A stretch of 64,000 bases of DNA from Lotus japonicus (Eukaryota; Streptophyta; Magnoliopsida; Fabales; Fabaceae). Below the pieces are notes generated by a model. It had not been told where the DNA came from, ran no database searches, and saw nothing but the letters and a program-made list of their open reading frames with translations. The position numbers were made by a program, and so were the translations under genes. Position 1 is the stretch's first letter, and every line of letters begins with the position of its first letter. Where the stretch lies: positions 5,833,001 to 5,897,000 of the forward strand of contig NC_080045.1 of the NCBI RefSeq assembly GCF_012489685.1, written 5' to 3'. Below, piece by piece: positions 22,820 through 35,826 of this stretch.

Positions 22820-23154
22820 TAGAGCATCTCCGATGAGAATTTGAAATGTTAAATACATACTTCCACAAATATTTATTACCATTGAAACATATTTTTAATC
22901 CTAACATGCCTAGTGTGGGTATGTGAGAGTAGATACTCAATTTAGTAATGAAAAATGTGTTTGCATTTATTATTGCTTAATGTAAAATGTTTAAATAAAA
23001 CTTACAATTAATAAAATAATTTTTTTTATATAAATTTTTAAGAGTTGTTGGGTTGGAGTAAAAATTAATAAAATGATGTAGATGATGTGATACTATTGAG
23101 AATTATAAAAAGTAGTAAATACTTTAGTGAATATTATCGTTAAAGATGTTCTTA
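22820..23154. mobile_element. MITE with TAGAGCATCTCC-type ends
   Basis: The left end TAGAGCATCTCCGATGAG and the complement of the right end (TAAGAACATCTTTAACGA) form imperfect inverted repeats around about 335 bp of AT-rich DNA. This 'agcatctccgatg' motif is common at ends of plant hAT-like MITEs. The target duplication is unclear. Confidence 0.45.
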
Positions 23155-23202
23155 ATCTCTCGTTGTCATTTATAAAATATAAGTCACTTTTCCTAAATGA
23201 TG

Positions 23203-23331
23203 AATTTGCATTGTCAATATTGTGGTGAAGTTGCTGTTGAGAGTCTTAGAGAGGTGCACTCCGTTTGCATTGTCAATATTGTGGGCTATAAGCTTGCACC
23301 TGAAGAATGTGCCTCGAAGGCAGTGGAGCTT
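23203..23331 (+). pseudogene. Rearranged fragment of the U-box gene
   Basis: Positions 23222-23331 closely match U-box gene positions about 19744-19857, with several substitutions and a short internal deletion after GTGGGCTAT. Just before it, 23203-23225 repeats a stretch (TTTGCATTGTCAATATTGTGG) that in the parent lies near 19786-19806, downstream of the start of the copied segment. The piece is therefore scrambled, as template switching would produce. It has no start, no U-box and no function expected. Confidence 0.85.
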
Positions 23332-23862
23332 AATATAAATTATATGGTCTAAATACATATGATCATGCTTTCACCTTAACTAATTAGTATCCAAGCACAT
23401 ATACTTTGATACTTACACTTCTTCATCTGAAGTATTTTGAATTATTTTACTCCTATGAGAATTTCTCTTAATAAAATAGCATTCAAATGTTGTACTCACT
23501 CATCCTCCTAAAAAAATCACAATATCTTCTTTAATTAATAATTGTCAATTTTGTTTTTTGTGTTAAACTTTCATCCAACTTACCAACTTTTTATGATTCT
23601 GCCCCTGTCCATGATTGCTTGGTTATGTTGGGTTATTGGATTAACATGGATTCTTTGACAGGTATATCTACGGAGGTGGTGGACCCTATGATTCGGAAAA
23701 AGGATTCACATATTGTGTCTTCAGGAAATAAAATGGATTTGTGTAAAAGCTAATGAGTTGGACACTATATATAGGATTTAAGCTTTGGTTCACTAGAAAT
23801 GTTAGAAAAATAAATGACACGAGTAGCGCACCCTTTGACTGGTTGAGACCGGTCTGACTGAC

Positions 23863-25964
23863 TTTTTTTTTATAAGCAAGTGAAATATATTGAAGAGAAG
23901 TACAAGGAGTACTTCAACCCAATACAAGAAGAAAGAAAGGAAAGAATAGTACAATGTAGCAAGTTACATCAACATAGTAAAATAATGATCCCCACTAATA
24001 GAAGAACCCACCACCCACCCCCTCCTAGGAGAAAGGTTATAGAGATCAGACCTCATTAAAACCTTACCAGGAAAAACCCCCTTGGGAAAACCTAGTGAAG
24101 GAAAAAGAGTACTAGAAATCTATAACCAAGAGGAATTCTCCAAAGAGTACAAAACACAAGAAGCACAAAATCTAAAATTAGTGCAAATCCACTGCACGCA
24201 CCAATCCCATCAGATTTGCAATAGACAAGGCCCAGCACCATGCCATGATCCCTTTAAGTATGCACAACACAGCCAACAATCCAAGAAATTCCTTCACAAA
24301 TAGATGAGTAGCAATCCAACATCCTTCCTCGTAGCAACAATGAGAATTATGCAGGTCCCACCAACATGGAAAAATCATAAACAACAAGACCAGCAATGCT
24401 TTTCACACAAATTGCACATGACCCAACCGGAAGCAACTCACAGCAACATTCTAATGACAGAAAAAATCATGAAATTATAGGACTGCACAACATGCAATTG
24501 GCTCGCCCAACCAATCAGAAATTGTATGATGGAACCTTCTATGCTTAGCTTTTAACCAAAGCCGCGCTTTGTTTCTAGCTTGATCAAAAACCTGTTCTGG
24601 CGTCGAATGCTCTTGACGAAAAATAAGCCCATTCCTAGAAATCCAAATCTGTCAAATAACTGCCACCCAAATTACTGCGAGGCCTTTCTTCATTGAGCCT
24701 GAACCAACACCAATAAACTGCTGGAAATGATCTCTAGCAAGTGCAGGGGGAACAAAGAGCCAGCCCAACCACCTTAAGGTGAGTGCCCAAACACGCCAAG
24801 CAAATGGGCAAAATATGAAAAGATGATTTGTATTTTCCTCCTGTAACAAACACAAAGAGCACAGTGAGCTAGCCAATGGAATATTGCGAGCCATAAGATT
24901 TACCTTAGACTGAATACGATCAATGAAAACCCGCCAGCACATCGCTAATGCATTTGAAGGGGCCAAGGTCGACCATAGAGTCGTGAAATTTGTATCCATG
25001 TCTGATAGGTCAAAGTCCATAAGTTTTTCATAAGCAGAGCTTACAGAATAGATCCCACTGCCTTCATATTTCCAGCGCCATGAGTCTGATTTCCCTCTCA
25101 CCAATGGAACAGTGGTGATCATCCTCATTAACTCATTTCTCTGAGATAAAAGATTACCCAAGATTTCTTCAGACCACTTTAAATCCCAGTGCCAATTATT
25201 TTCAGTCCACATGCCCATCTCAGCAACCCTGCATATTTGTTGTTCAGAAATAATAAATAAATTAGGAAAGAGTTCACTAAATAAGCCCCCACCATGCCAA
25301 TCTTCCTGCCAGAATCGGGTATCATCACCTTCACCAATTCTCCTACAAATGCCTTCCTCAAACCAATGGCCAGCAGCTTCCCCCACACATGAATTATTCA
25401 AATCTTTCCACCAGACCGATGCCTTAGATAGCTCGCCATTGCCATATTTGGATTGTAAAATCTGACACCACAGCTGGTTCCTGTTATGAAGAAAACGCCA
25501 TCTCCACTTTCCTAAAAGCGCAACATTAAAGAGCTCCAAATCTCCCACACCCAATCCGCCCACCACTTTTGGGGAGCAAACTTGGGTCCAACTAACCCAA
25601 GAGATCTTCCTCTCCTCCTCATCACCTCCCCACAAGAATCTCATCATAAGCTGTTTACATTTATGTAAAATCCCCTTAGGCATTTTAAAGAAAGAAATGT
25701 AATATAAAGGTAAAGCAGTAAGCACACTTTTAACCAAACATAATCTCCCACCAAACGACAATTGTTTCCCTTTCCAACTAGCAAGCCGCCTCCTCAATTT
25801 GTCCAACACTGGTTCCCAAGTAGATAGTCTTCTAGGATTAGCACCAACTGGCAAACCCAAATAGACAAAAGGAATGTCCATCCTCCTGCAATTAAGCAAA
25901 GCAGCAAAACGCTCCGTAACAGAAACATCAATTGCAACTCCAGCTAGCTTACTCTTATGAAAGT
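23863..25964 (-). mobile_element. 5'-truncated L1-type LINE (2102 bp)
   Basis: The insertion is flanked by perfect 12-bp target duplications GGTCTGACTGAC (23851-23862 and 25965-25976). On the minus strand it runs from the truncated 5' end at 25964 through the C-terminal part of ORF2 to a 3' untranslated region and a short poly(A) tail (T-run at 23863-23871 on plus). The endonuclease and most of the reverse transcriptase are missing, the normal outcome of incomplete target-primed reverse transcription. The 3' UTR shares sequence with the fragment at 52762-53006. Confidence 0.92.
24475..25964 (-). pseudogene. LINE ORF2 C-terminal part with an internal stop
   Basis: The coding remnant starts inside the reverse transcriptase (FVYLGLPVGANPRR, then LRRRLASWKGKQLSFGGRL), typical of plant L1 elements. 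It continues through a conserved region (WWKDLNN, RFWQEDW) to a zf-RVT zinc-binding segment with CSLCLLQEENTNHLFIFC. A TGA at 24652-24654 interrupts the frame. Beyond it the same frame reads IWISRNGLIF and on to a natural-looking stop at 24475, so this is a nonsense change in a once-longer protein. The first dozen or so residues of the open frame above 25964 come from flanking DNA. Confidence 0.88.
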
Positions 25965-25976
25965 GGTCTGACTGAC

Positions 25977-26545
25977 GTGACTTATATATGTGCAGAATAG
26001 TACTCATTAAATGATTAAAGGGTACATACCTTACTTAATTAAGGGGGTGTTTACATTCACAATTTGTCAAACTAGGAAATGTACCCTTCAATTAAGGTGT
26101 CATATGACCGATCTATGTTTATATATGCGCATAAGATTCATCAAGAGTTGCACATAGTTCAGTTATAGTAATGAAATATTGATCCTACGAGGATTCTAGC
26201 TACTAATTATCATCTATTGATCATCTAGACTATCATTTAATTAAGAAGGTTGTATTGATCTAAAAGTACCAAATCTAATAAGAAATTAATTACAAGTAAT
26301 AAAGTGAAGATGAAGAAATAAAAAATAGCATTGAAGTATGTAGGTACAGAAATAAATAGGGAGAAACACATGAGCAATGCCTAACCATAGAAGAGGTAGA
26401 GATTTCTATTAGGAATCTCTATGACCTTTGGTTGTCATTGGCCCAAAGTCGTGATTCTGTACATCCCCCTCTACGGTCCAAGAATAACTATGTCATGTCA
26501 CTATTCTCTTCAATTGTTGTCTTGATTATCATTGCCTAATAAATA
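25977..26545. other. Intergenic spacer between the LINE and a Helitron-like segment
   Basis: AT-rich DNA without a recognisable gene or repeat end. Confidence 0.4.
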
Positions 26546-29500
26546 TCTATCTATAATCTATAATCTATAATCTCAATATAAATAAAAGGAGAAACCATTA
26601 GAAGGAAAGTTTGCCACGTGTCATTGGAGAAACCCACCCCGATCTTGCGCCACGTTAGCAGAATTGTTAAAAAAAATTCTAAATGAAATTCGAATTACTA
26701 TTTTAGGCAAGTCCTAGAATTCAACACGTGGTGAAACAAGGATTGAGATGCAATATGTATTGAATCTGTTTTCAATTGGATTACAGCTGTATTTCATAAA
26801 TAATTAAATAAATAAACTACTTTTCTATACCTATATCTAGATTATTATGGCCCACTTTCCCTCTAACCGCCCAAACAACCTATCAGTGTGCTTTGTTTCA
26901 AATTTAATTGGTTCAACATTTTTCTAAAAGAATCAGAATACCTCTTATCAAGAAATTTTTAAACTGGTTGACAATTCATTGCATATATAAAATTTATTGC
27001 ATTTAACGTTAATTTGATTGACAATTTAGAAGTCATTAATTTTTTAAAGAATAAATATATTGCATTAAAGATTTAATTTATTGACAAGATTATATTTTTT
27101 TAGTATTTTGTTTTGATGGAAAATATTTTTTAGTATTAAAAAAGTATTAAAGATTATAAATCAATTCAAAAAGTATGTTTTAGTGTGGAATTTTTTTTTT
27201 GGAAAGATTTGTGGAAATTGATTTAAAAAAAAAATCGGTCTTCATCCAGGCTATATTTGAAAATAAAAAACAGCATGTGTTGCAATATATCCAGGCTGTA
27301 TTTAAAAATAAAATAATAATAGCTTTTTAAAACTAGGTTTAGGTTATTATTGCCTAATTTATCTCCAACCGTCCATGGCAGCCAATCAAAATTTGTCATC
27401 ATTCAGCTGCAGTGCAAACGTGTGTTTTTGGTTACTTATTCATGAATTTCAAGAAGGTGATACAGACTTTTTCTTCACCATGCGTGCCCTAGCCATGTGT
27501 TTGCCATGATATCTCCTATGAATCCTACTCTGTCTTTATGTATTGTTCAACCAGTTTCAAGCACGTTATTTTTACTTGATTCCTATAAATAGTGAAGCTT
27601 TGAAGGGCTTGATATTTAGCTCTCAACTTCATTCAATCTAATTCTAATCATCTGTTTAAAATCTTTCCTTCTATAGCTCATTAAAAGGAGCAATTACAAG
27701 TACGTCAAATTTGTTCATCAAAGAATATTTTCTTCATCATCCCTGTTATCTATTTTTTTTCTCTTAATTCAGTTTTTTTTCCTGTCTTCTCGAACATTTG
27801 TTTTCATCTATTTTTTGTTGATTAATTCTTATTTTTGGAGGGATGGCTGGCAGGATTTCTTGAAGACAAAGTTGGATGGGGAGATGAAGGTGGCGGAAGG
27901 GGACTTCTCTGGATTTGGCAACGGTGATTGGACATGGAGCCTGCAGAGGACATCAGTTCATAGTAAGGAGGATCTGGGTGGGTTTGTAATCTTGCTCTAT
28001 TTTTCTTCTCTTTGCTTTCTGATCTAAGAGTATCATCTTCTGTACTTTGCATGCAACTTTGTAACTTTCCTTGGCGTACTATAAATAGAGATGAGTTGAT
28101 GGAGTTGTTTTGCAACTGATCACTTCCCCCTCCAACTAATCCTAGCATATAAGGTAGAAAACAATGACCGTATCGGAGTAATAATTCTACTATGTGCTTC
28201 TCTACTATATAATTGCGAGGCTGTCTTCACCATTCTTATCGACACCTTTTAATCATGAATTTTTTTCACAGGGTGAGGCTTAACGATAAAGGGTAAGGCC
28301 GCAACGATTCGAGGCAATAACTGTGTGAGAGGGGACTTTGGGACGCTACACTATGCTGATAGGATGTATCCGTTTTTACTTGCTTCTGAAAGTATGTGTT
28401 CCTCTTTCTTTTCCTCATCTTATCTGATTCTAGCATCTTTTGAATTGAAATAAAGGATTTAGCTAGATAATGTTATTGATGGGTTGATGGGTGGTGGAGA
28501 TGTGAAAAGTGGTTCTCTGTTATTTTATCCGTGTTTTAAATATATTTTGTTCGCTGGTGTTCCTTTTCTCTGCAACCCATTTTAGTTTGAACTTATTTCA
28601 GGTGACATTAGCTAAAGAGGAGGAAGTGATACATTCTTTGGGTTAGTAGGAAGTGATACATTCTTTGGGTCAGCGAATTGAAAAATAACATTAGGATTCA
28701 CTTAACTGAATGGATTTTCTTTGAATGATTTTGGTTCTTTATTCAGCAAGATTATGGGTATTAGGGATAATGCAGAATGGTTAGTGGAAGTTATATAGAG
28801 AAGCAAGAGGATTGAATAATTATAGTTCTTGATTCAGTAAGACAATAATTTAGGAACATTAATTTGGAACATAAGCACGAAGCTGAAAGCAAATGTATTT
28901 TGCTATTTGAATTTTAACATAAGAATTTATGTGCCATGGTTTGCTGAAGTAAATTTATTTTCTTCTGTTGCTATCAGGGACCATGGAAAAGTCCAAGTGC
29001 AGGAGTTAGGGGTTTCCTTTATTGTTCACTGTTTTTTGTCTAATCAAGTTTTAATGTGAGTGGCAAATGAAAGTATGTATTGTTTATAATGGAATTGGGT
29101 GATACTGATAAACAATCAGCATTTCAAGCAGGTCCATTTTATTTTAAATAAAGATCTTCAAAGAACCATTGAACTTTATTAATGGAAAATGATTTGATTT
29201 ATTGATGGCTTCCTTTCCTGATGATAAGGATGGAGCACTATTGAACTTATTTAATGAGTGTTTTATTTAGGTAAATTATTGGCAGTGTTTACTAATGGTA
29301 ACGATGGAGCACTGCTGAGTTTATCTAAGTTGGATTTATTGATTGCAAAATTATGTTTTTTGTGCTTGGATCAGTTAGTTTCCTTTGACAGTTATGCTTT
29401 TTGGTTGCAGTGAAATTTTGTGCAGTCAAGTGAAAGAAACCTGAAAATTATGTTTTTATTTGTCCTAACAGTGGCAGGAAGGGGCTCACTTAATCATCTT

Positions 29501-30441
29501 CTGTATTTTTTCAAGATTCTGATATTTTGTTCTTGCAATTTCAGATGTGGCTGGAAGTCATATAACACATTGAATAGCAGAGGTTACCAACCTATAGAAG
29601 AGAAAAAATGTTGAGATTTAAACAAGGGAATGTCATTTGCAACATGGTTTCAGTAAACAGGGCAAGGTATGAAGAGCTTTGGAAGACGGCAACATGCCAT
29701 ATGATATGATGTATGACAATTTTCGTGGTTAAGTAGACAGGCTCTGATGTTTGAGAATACAATTGTCATAGGAAGATGCGTCATTAAACACCATTGCACA
29801 ATCCATTGGTTTTATGGCTTTATGGTCATCCCTGGCCTTGAAGGAGCTTCTGGCTTGCAGTTATTATTGGATGTAAAAGACAGCTGAAGTCCTTAAATTA
29901 TTTTTTCAGTAGTATCAATTAATATAATATTTTTTTATTGTGAAGACTTAATCTTTAATAGATGATTTAATAATAAAAATTTATAAAAAGGTAGGTTTTA
30001 TGCACAACTAAAATACTAGGTATAGGTCCCTGAATGATATATGAACTAATGCTGGATGATTAACACATTTGAAGGACCGTCAAAAAAATAAAAACACATT
30101 AGAAGGAAAATCGAGATTTAAAATTAAAAAAATAAAGGCTCCACTAATACATGTCTCGATTATGTTAGAACTTTGAATATTTTCTAGACTGTTAGATCAA
30201 GTGAGATATATTTTCATGAGCAACCAATTTTTTTGAAAACATTCAAGGGACAGTTATAGGTTTTGGATAACAAAAATTTCGTTGAAATCTCATAACTTAA
30301 TTTTCTTAAAAAAAATTCGATAATTTTACCATTTGTTTTTTAAGGCCCTCTTCATATCTATACAGTACTACAACGAGAAGATAATAACAATCCAAAAAAT
30401 TAGTAAAATATATATATGCATATTTATACATTCACTTATAT

Positions 30442-30552
30442 GTCTTCGAATAATAGCTCAAGTGGTAAGAGTTAGGAAACATATGAGTTGGGTGGGAGAG
30501 GTCCAGGATAAATCATTGGATGGTGCAATTTATATTTCAGATGTACTAAAAA
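30442..30552 (+). mobile_element. tRNA-derived SINE, copy 1 (16-bp TSD)
   Basis: A 111-bp element starts GTCTTCGAATAATAGCTCAA. The box A-like TAGCTCAAGTGGTAAGAG and the box B-like region lie in the first 80 bases. The end is GATGTACTAAAAAA. It is flanked by perfect 16-bp repeats ATACATTCACTTATAT (30426-30441 and 30553-30568). Four related copies occur in this window. Confidence 0.85.
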
Positions 30553-30728
30553 ATACATTCACTTATATTTAAATTACTAGGTAATTTCTAATATAAATTT
30601 GGTAATTAAGTCAAAATTGTTTAAATAATTTTAGAAATAAATACATAATTTTTTTTTGATATTATATTTATATATAATCCTCAAAATATTCAAACAATTA
30701 CTAGAATGTTCTTATAATTTACTTGTGA

Positions 30729-30846
30729 GTTGACTCAGAATGATAACTCAAGCAATAAGAACTTAGGAACATATGAGTTGAGTGAGGGAAGTCCAGAGAT
30801 CAATTCCTGAGGGTGTAATGTATCTTTCTAATATACCAAAAAATTA
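30729..30846 (+). mobile_element. tRNA-derived SINE, copy 2
   Basis: Same layout as copy 1: AATGATAACTCAAGC near the start, ACATATGAGTTGAGTG in the middle, AGATCAATTCCTGAGGG as the box B-like part, and ATACCAAAAAA at the end. Boundaries are approximate; no clean target duplication was found, so it looks older. Confidence 0.7.
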
Positions 30847-31324
30847 TCCATGGGTATTTTTTTTATATATAAGCATGATAATTTGATAGAAAAAATATTT
30901 TCACGTGGTGTAATATTAAAAGCACCCATAAAGAACATTTTTCATGAAAAAAATCATGTTGAACGTTTTTTCATAATTTTAGAAATAATCATTTTAAGAT
31001 TAAATATATAAAAAGAAATTAAAACGTGACAGTTAAAATATTTTGTTCAGGGAAAAAGCTACCATTATGAGTGATATTTTACTATAAAAATACTTTTATA
31101 GAAAAAATACTTTGACGGTGAGTAATGTGTATTAAAATCTCCCACATCGGAAGAACATTTTTCATAATTTTAATTACTATTTCGTAATTTTAAAAATAAT
31201 GAATAAATTTCTTAAAATATAATTTCGGTAATTTAGTCAAATTATTTAAATAATTTTGAAAGTATATATATATATATATATATAAAGTTTAATATGTTTT
31301 GGTATGAGGATTAAAATATATTAT

Positions 31325-31790
31325 TGGCATAAATATGTTTTTATCCTTTAAATTAGGGTTCTTTGGTTTAGGTCCCTCTAATTATTATTTTTTTTTGAAA
31401 AAAACCCATAAATAAAAAATAATATTGAGGTTTCAGCCCCTCCTGCCTTCACCTTCCATCCTTTAGAGATTAGATGGATCTAAACCAAAAGAACCATGAT
31501 TTTAGAGGGGCCAAAACCAAAGCATATGATTTTAAAGAAACCTAAAACTATGAAAAATTGGTTTTAGGTCCTCTAAGATCACAATTCGTTGTTTTTAATT
31601 TTAGGTCCCTCTAAAATAATGTCACGTCAGCTTCCGTTTAGTGATTCAGCACTCAATGGATTGAAGGTAACGAAAGGGACCAAAAGTTCAGTATTATTTT
31701 CTAAATAGGGGTGTTTTTCTAAAAATATATTTTTGAGGGGCTTAAGCCAAAGACCCCAAATTTTTAGGGATAGAAAACATATTTTAGCAT
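31325..31790. mobile_element. Short TIR element (about 466 bp), non-coding
   Basis: The left end (AATATGTTTTTATCC...GGGTTCTTTGGTTTAGG) is mirrored at the right end (GGGGCTTAAGCCAAAGACCCC...GATAGAAAACATATT). This gives imperfect inverted repeats of about 54 bp. There is no ORF. The target duplication was not resolved. Confidence 0.5.
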
Positions 31791-31799
31791 ATATTATTT

Positions 31800-31909
31800 G
31801 TCCTCAGATGATAGCTCAAGTGGAAGAGATGATAGACATATGCGCTGGGGATGAGAAGGTTTAGGGATTGATCTGAAGGGTATAATTTAAATTTTTGTTA
31901 TACCAAAAG

Positions 31910-31936
<27 letters not shown>
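31800..31936 (+). mobile_element. tRNA-derived SINE, copy 3, with a (TA)n tail
   Basis: It starts GTCCTCAGATGATAGCTCAA directly next to the TIR element at 31325-31790 and ends TATACCAAAAGAATTA followed by a long TA run. ATATTATTT before it and again after the TA run may be the target duplication. Confidence 0.65.
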
Positions 31937-31947
<11 letters not shown>

Positions 31948-33084
31948 TATTACCATTTAAATTACAAGGTAAAATGCTTTTGCGGGTAATTTGTGGGTAA
32001 TTTGTAAGAACACTTTAGTATGTTTTTTTTTTACTATTTTGAGGATTCTATATATATAGGAAAAATACTTACACAAGGAGTAATATGTTTTGAAAGATTC
32101 TACGGGAGGAACATTTTACCTGAAAAACGTTCATGTTTAAACTAATATAGTTTTTAAACATTTTAAGTAGTCTTTTTCATAAATTTTAATAGGAAATATA
32201 TATAAAAAGGAATAAATGTATGATAGTAAAGATGTGTAGTATGGGAAAAAGGCGACTACGGTGAGTGACATTTGCATGAAAATATTTTCATATTTAAACT
32301 AGGAAAAAATATTTGAGAATATAATATGAGTACTTTTTTGAAAACTTTTAGGAATGAAAATATATAAAAGCATAATATTATAATATATGGTACAATGATT
32401 AGAAGATATATATTTTTTACATTTATTTGTGTTTAAATTTTAGGGTATAAAGTTTTTAGGTGGAAAATATTTTACATGAAAATATTTTCATGTTTAAAAT
32501 ATGAATAATATAATTTTAATAATTTTTCAAACTTTTTCAATAATTTGTGGGGCGAATGTAAATAAAAGTATGATAATATAATAAATAATGAAGAGATGAT
32601 TCTTCAGGATTTAGGTAATAAAGGTTACGTTCAAAAAAAACTAATAAAGGTTAATTGAGTTTTTCTTTTTATTCTTTGGGTTGGTTGGTTGTTTAGGGCT
32701 TGGATTGGTTTTGGGTTTTTCTAGGGCTGTGTGTGCTTACTAACTCATGAGAACCTTTGTACATACCTTTAATTGTATTCGACCAAAAAATAAACCTTTA
32801 ATTGTTTCATTAAAAAACCTTTTGTTTTAGAAATATATGTGTGTTACATTTAATTATTTTTGGGCCCAATGTTGTAAAGTAAAATTTCATATTTTCATAA
32901 AATTTATTCCCAAACATATGTAAACTTGAAATATTTTTATACATATCTTATAAAAGATAAATGATAATCTAAGTTTCATGCACACGAAAATTTAAAGATT
33001 AGAAATATATCATAATTAGTTCAGATATAATTTTACCACAATTATTTTAAATATAATAATTTTACAAAATTTCAAAAAAAGCTA

Positions 33085-33113
33085 CCCGTGCATGGCACGG
33101 GCTGCTATACTAG
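33085..33113 (+). other. Helitron 3' terminal hairpin and CTAG end
   Basis: A perfect short stem CCCGTGC/GCACGGG with a three-base loop is followed by CTGCTATA and CTAG, then T. This is the structural hallmark of a Helitron 3' terminus. Confidence 0.75.
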
Positions 33114-33726
33114 TATATTTAAAGGGAGAGTTTTTGCAGCCTTAAGGGCAAATTCGGAAATCAATAACTCATTGCACTACACTTAAAATTTTGCCATGGG
33201 TATTTGAGTAAAAATGAAAATTAATTTTAACAGATTGAATCACAATCGTTTGTTCCTTTCAATCTCGCTGTGGTTTCATTCCTCTTTGCATTCCATACGT
33301 TTTTCCGTTTCATTCCTCTTTGCATTCCATATGTTTTGCTGTTTCATTCCTCTTTGCATATATATGTGGCTCTGGAAAGCCTACCTTCTGGTGAGAACGA
33401 TGAGGCCGCTTGGATTAGGTCGCTCTTCGGTTAAAACCCCCATTTGTTGTTCCTCACGCCGCGGTCACTAAGGTGGGGGATGGGATCGAGACCTCTTCAT
33501 CTCCCCCTGTCGCCACCAGCAGCTTTGGATAAATCAAATGAAGGGCTCGGTGCGCAACTTTAGTTGGTGGTTTTTCTCTCTCAACATGGTTTTCATTAGT
33601 TTCTTATTTCATCACCAAAGGATTTATGAGGTGATTTTGCGGTTCAGACATTTTTACATTGCAATCGTTTTTCAGTGATTGCTTAGTGTTACTGTTAACT
33701 CTTACTCTCATTTGGTTTTCATTTTG
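33114..33726. other. Spacer with a 34-bp minisatellite
   Basis: Non-coding DNA between the Helitron end and the exon-like remnant. A 34-bp unit beginning TTTCATTCCTCTTTGCATTC is present 2.5 times at 33274-33360 (starts 33274, 33308, 33342). Confidence 0.7.
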
Positions 33727-35792
33727 CAGTTATCATCAGAGTCATCTTCTGCACAACCATCACAGATTCTAGCTCCAATTTTAATGCCCACCCGCTTTAT
33801 TCAGTTGGTACCAGCAGTGGACAACAAGAAAGTTAAGGTAAAGAGCATGTAATATAATTCATCACGTAATTGAAATGGTTGAAAAATAGATATCTTAATT
33901 AGATGGTGTTCTCTAAATGAGTTCAATTTCAGAATGGTTATCTACAAAAGCTATATATATGCTTTTGCGTTATACAGACATTAAGCATGTTCTATAATGA
34001 TTGGCTTCAACTCCTTCAAGTTAAATTAAGACTTAGTTTGTATGGATATTTGCTATCATGATTCTTTATTGTGTTAATGGTTTTGTTTCACATAATACAT
34101 TTTTCAAATTTCATCCTACCAATTACCAAACATGCTTACACACTTCTGTTTGGCAACGGTTACATAGAATGCTTCACATCATACTTTTTTCCTATTTTTT
34201 CCCGTTTCAGATTAGTTTCAAATCAAAATCAGGCTATGTAACAGAACCAACTCATGCAACATGTTACTTGACGAGAAATCGCCACAATTGATCATGACAC
34301 TGTACGGAGGGAAAATGAGTGCGATTTGGAAAAGTGAAATAACTGCCATTGAAGGACAAGAACATGTAGAGGGGATTGCAGTGCCTGAATTGGGACTGAG
34401 TTCAAGTTCTTGGTGAAGACTACTATGAAGTTGAAGCTAAACGTCGGAAGAGGGTCCACAAGGTGAAGTTTCTTCTTTTCATCTTCTTATTCATCAAAGT
34501 GTGAGGGGAATTGTTTTCATTTTTTTTGTTCTGATTCATCCTTGCCCTCACTATGTTATTTTTGCATTTTGAGGTTGGTTTCTTTTTTATTGGAAAGAAT
34601 TATGATGGAACATTGGGAACCAACCCTTCCATCTTTGCATGAGAAGGCTTTTACCAGAAGAAAAAAAACTTATTGTATTGACTGGAAATGAAAAGACATG
34701 GATGACAACCAATTCCCCACTTTCAGTTAATTTATTATTAATTTTTAAATATTAGCATTAGGATTTTCTCTTGAGTGAAACATGTTGTCACAAGCCTCCT
34801 CATTCTCACTACTGAATGTCATCTATTAATTACTGAAATTGAAATCCGTATTGATGTTCCTATTATGTTCAGTGACTTAGATGACGAGGACGTTTATCAA
34901 GAGCATGATTTAGAGTTTGAATTTGGATTTGGCAACATTATATTGGTCAATAGCGGTGTTTCTCAAATTTGTCTAGACCATGCTGAGGTGTTATTTATCT
35001 TTTCTTCCTTCTTTATGTGGCACTTTATGCATGTTGCACATTGCTCAAAGTGATTAATTTTAAGGCTACATACTGATTTTTATGTAATAGTTTTGTTGTC
35101 TAATTATGACTAGAAGCATGGATGTGTGAAACAAGAATGATATATGCACTTGACATGTGCAAGCCTTTGAAGGTCTGATATAGACCTGATGCTTTTTATT
35201 GTTATTACGTAGTTTTCTTTCCATTTGCCTCTTTAATTATGTTGGTTGACAAGCACATGTCTTGCAGAACGCTAGCAGAGCTTTCTAAATTGGCCTATAC
35301 CTTGATGTGGTGATTTGCCTATTTTTCTTCTCTATTTGGCACTTTACTGCTCACCTTTGCTCGAAGTGACTATTTTTAAGGCTACATATTGATTTTTCTC
35401 ACCTTTTCCTTCATTGTTCTCCTTGCTTTTTCACTACTTTGTTCTTACACAATGTGTTGTTTTGTCGACTGTGTTCTGCTAGGAATTCAGTCGTAATTTT
35501 TGTCGATTGTGTTCTTAAATTTCAATGTTTCTCTTAAATTGTATATGCTATTGTTGAATATACTCTTTCCTTTGCTCCCCTATTGGTTTCCGGTCACAGC
35601 TCCTTTCAGCACTTCTGCATGATAGGAACCTTATCTCTAGTAAGAGCAAGGATTACTCTAAGGTTTACAAGTGTAGGGGTAAAGTAGGGATAAACATTAG
35701 TCCCACTACCTTAGGAGAGTAGGGTAACTAATTGTGAGCTGGCAGATTCCCTTTGCAGAGAATCAGGCCAGGTGGTGTGTATAAACACCAAA

Positions 35793-35826
<34 letters not shown>

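Larger units (their letters stand above)
26546..33113 (+). mobile_element. Helitron-like segment (boundaries partly inferred)
   Basis: The 3' end is typical: a CCCGTG/CACGGG hairpin (33085-33101) lies about 9 bases before CTAG (33110-33113), followed by T. A candidate 5' end begins TCTATC at 26546 after an A, near a short CTATAAT repeat. No Rep/helicase coding is visible, so it would be non-autonomous. Inside are a TATA-bearing leader-like region (CTATAAATAGTG at about 27585), a 70-codon frame at 27815-28027 that I do not recognise, three SINEs and a TIR element. The 3' end is well supported; the pairing with 26546 is a guess. Confidence 0.5.
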
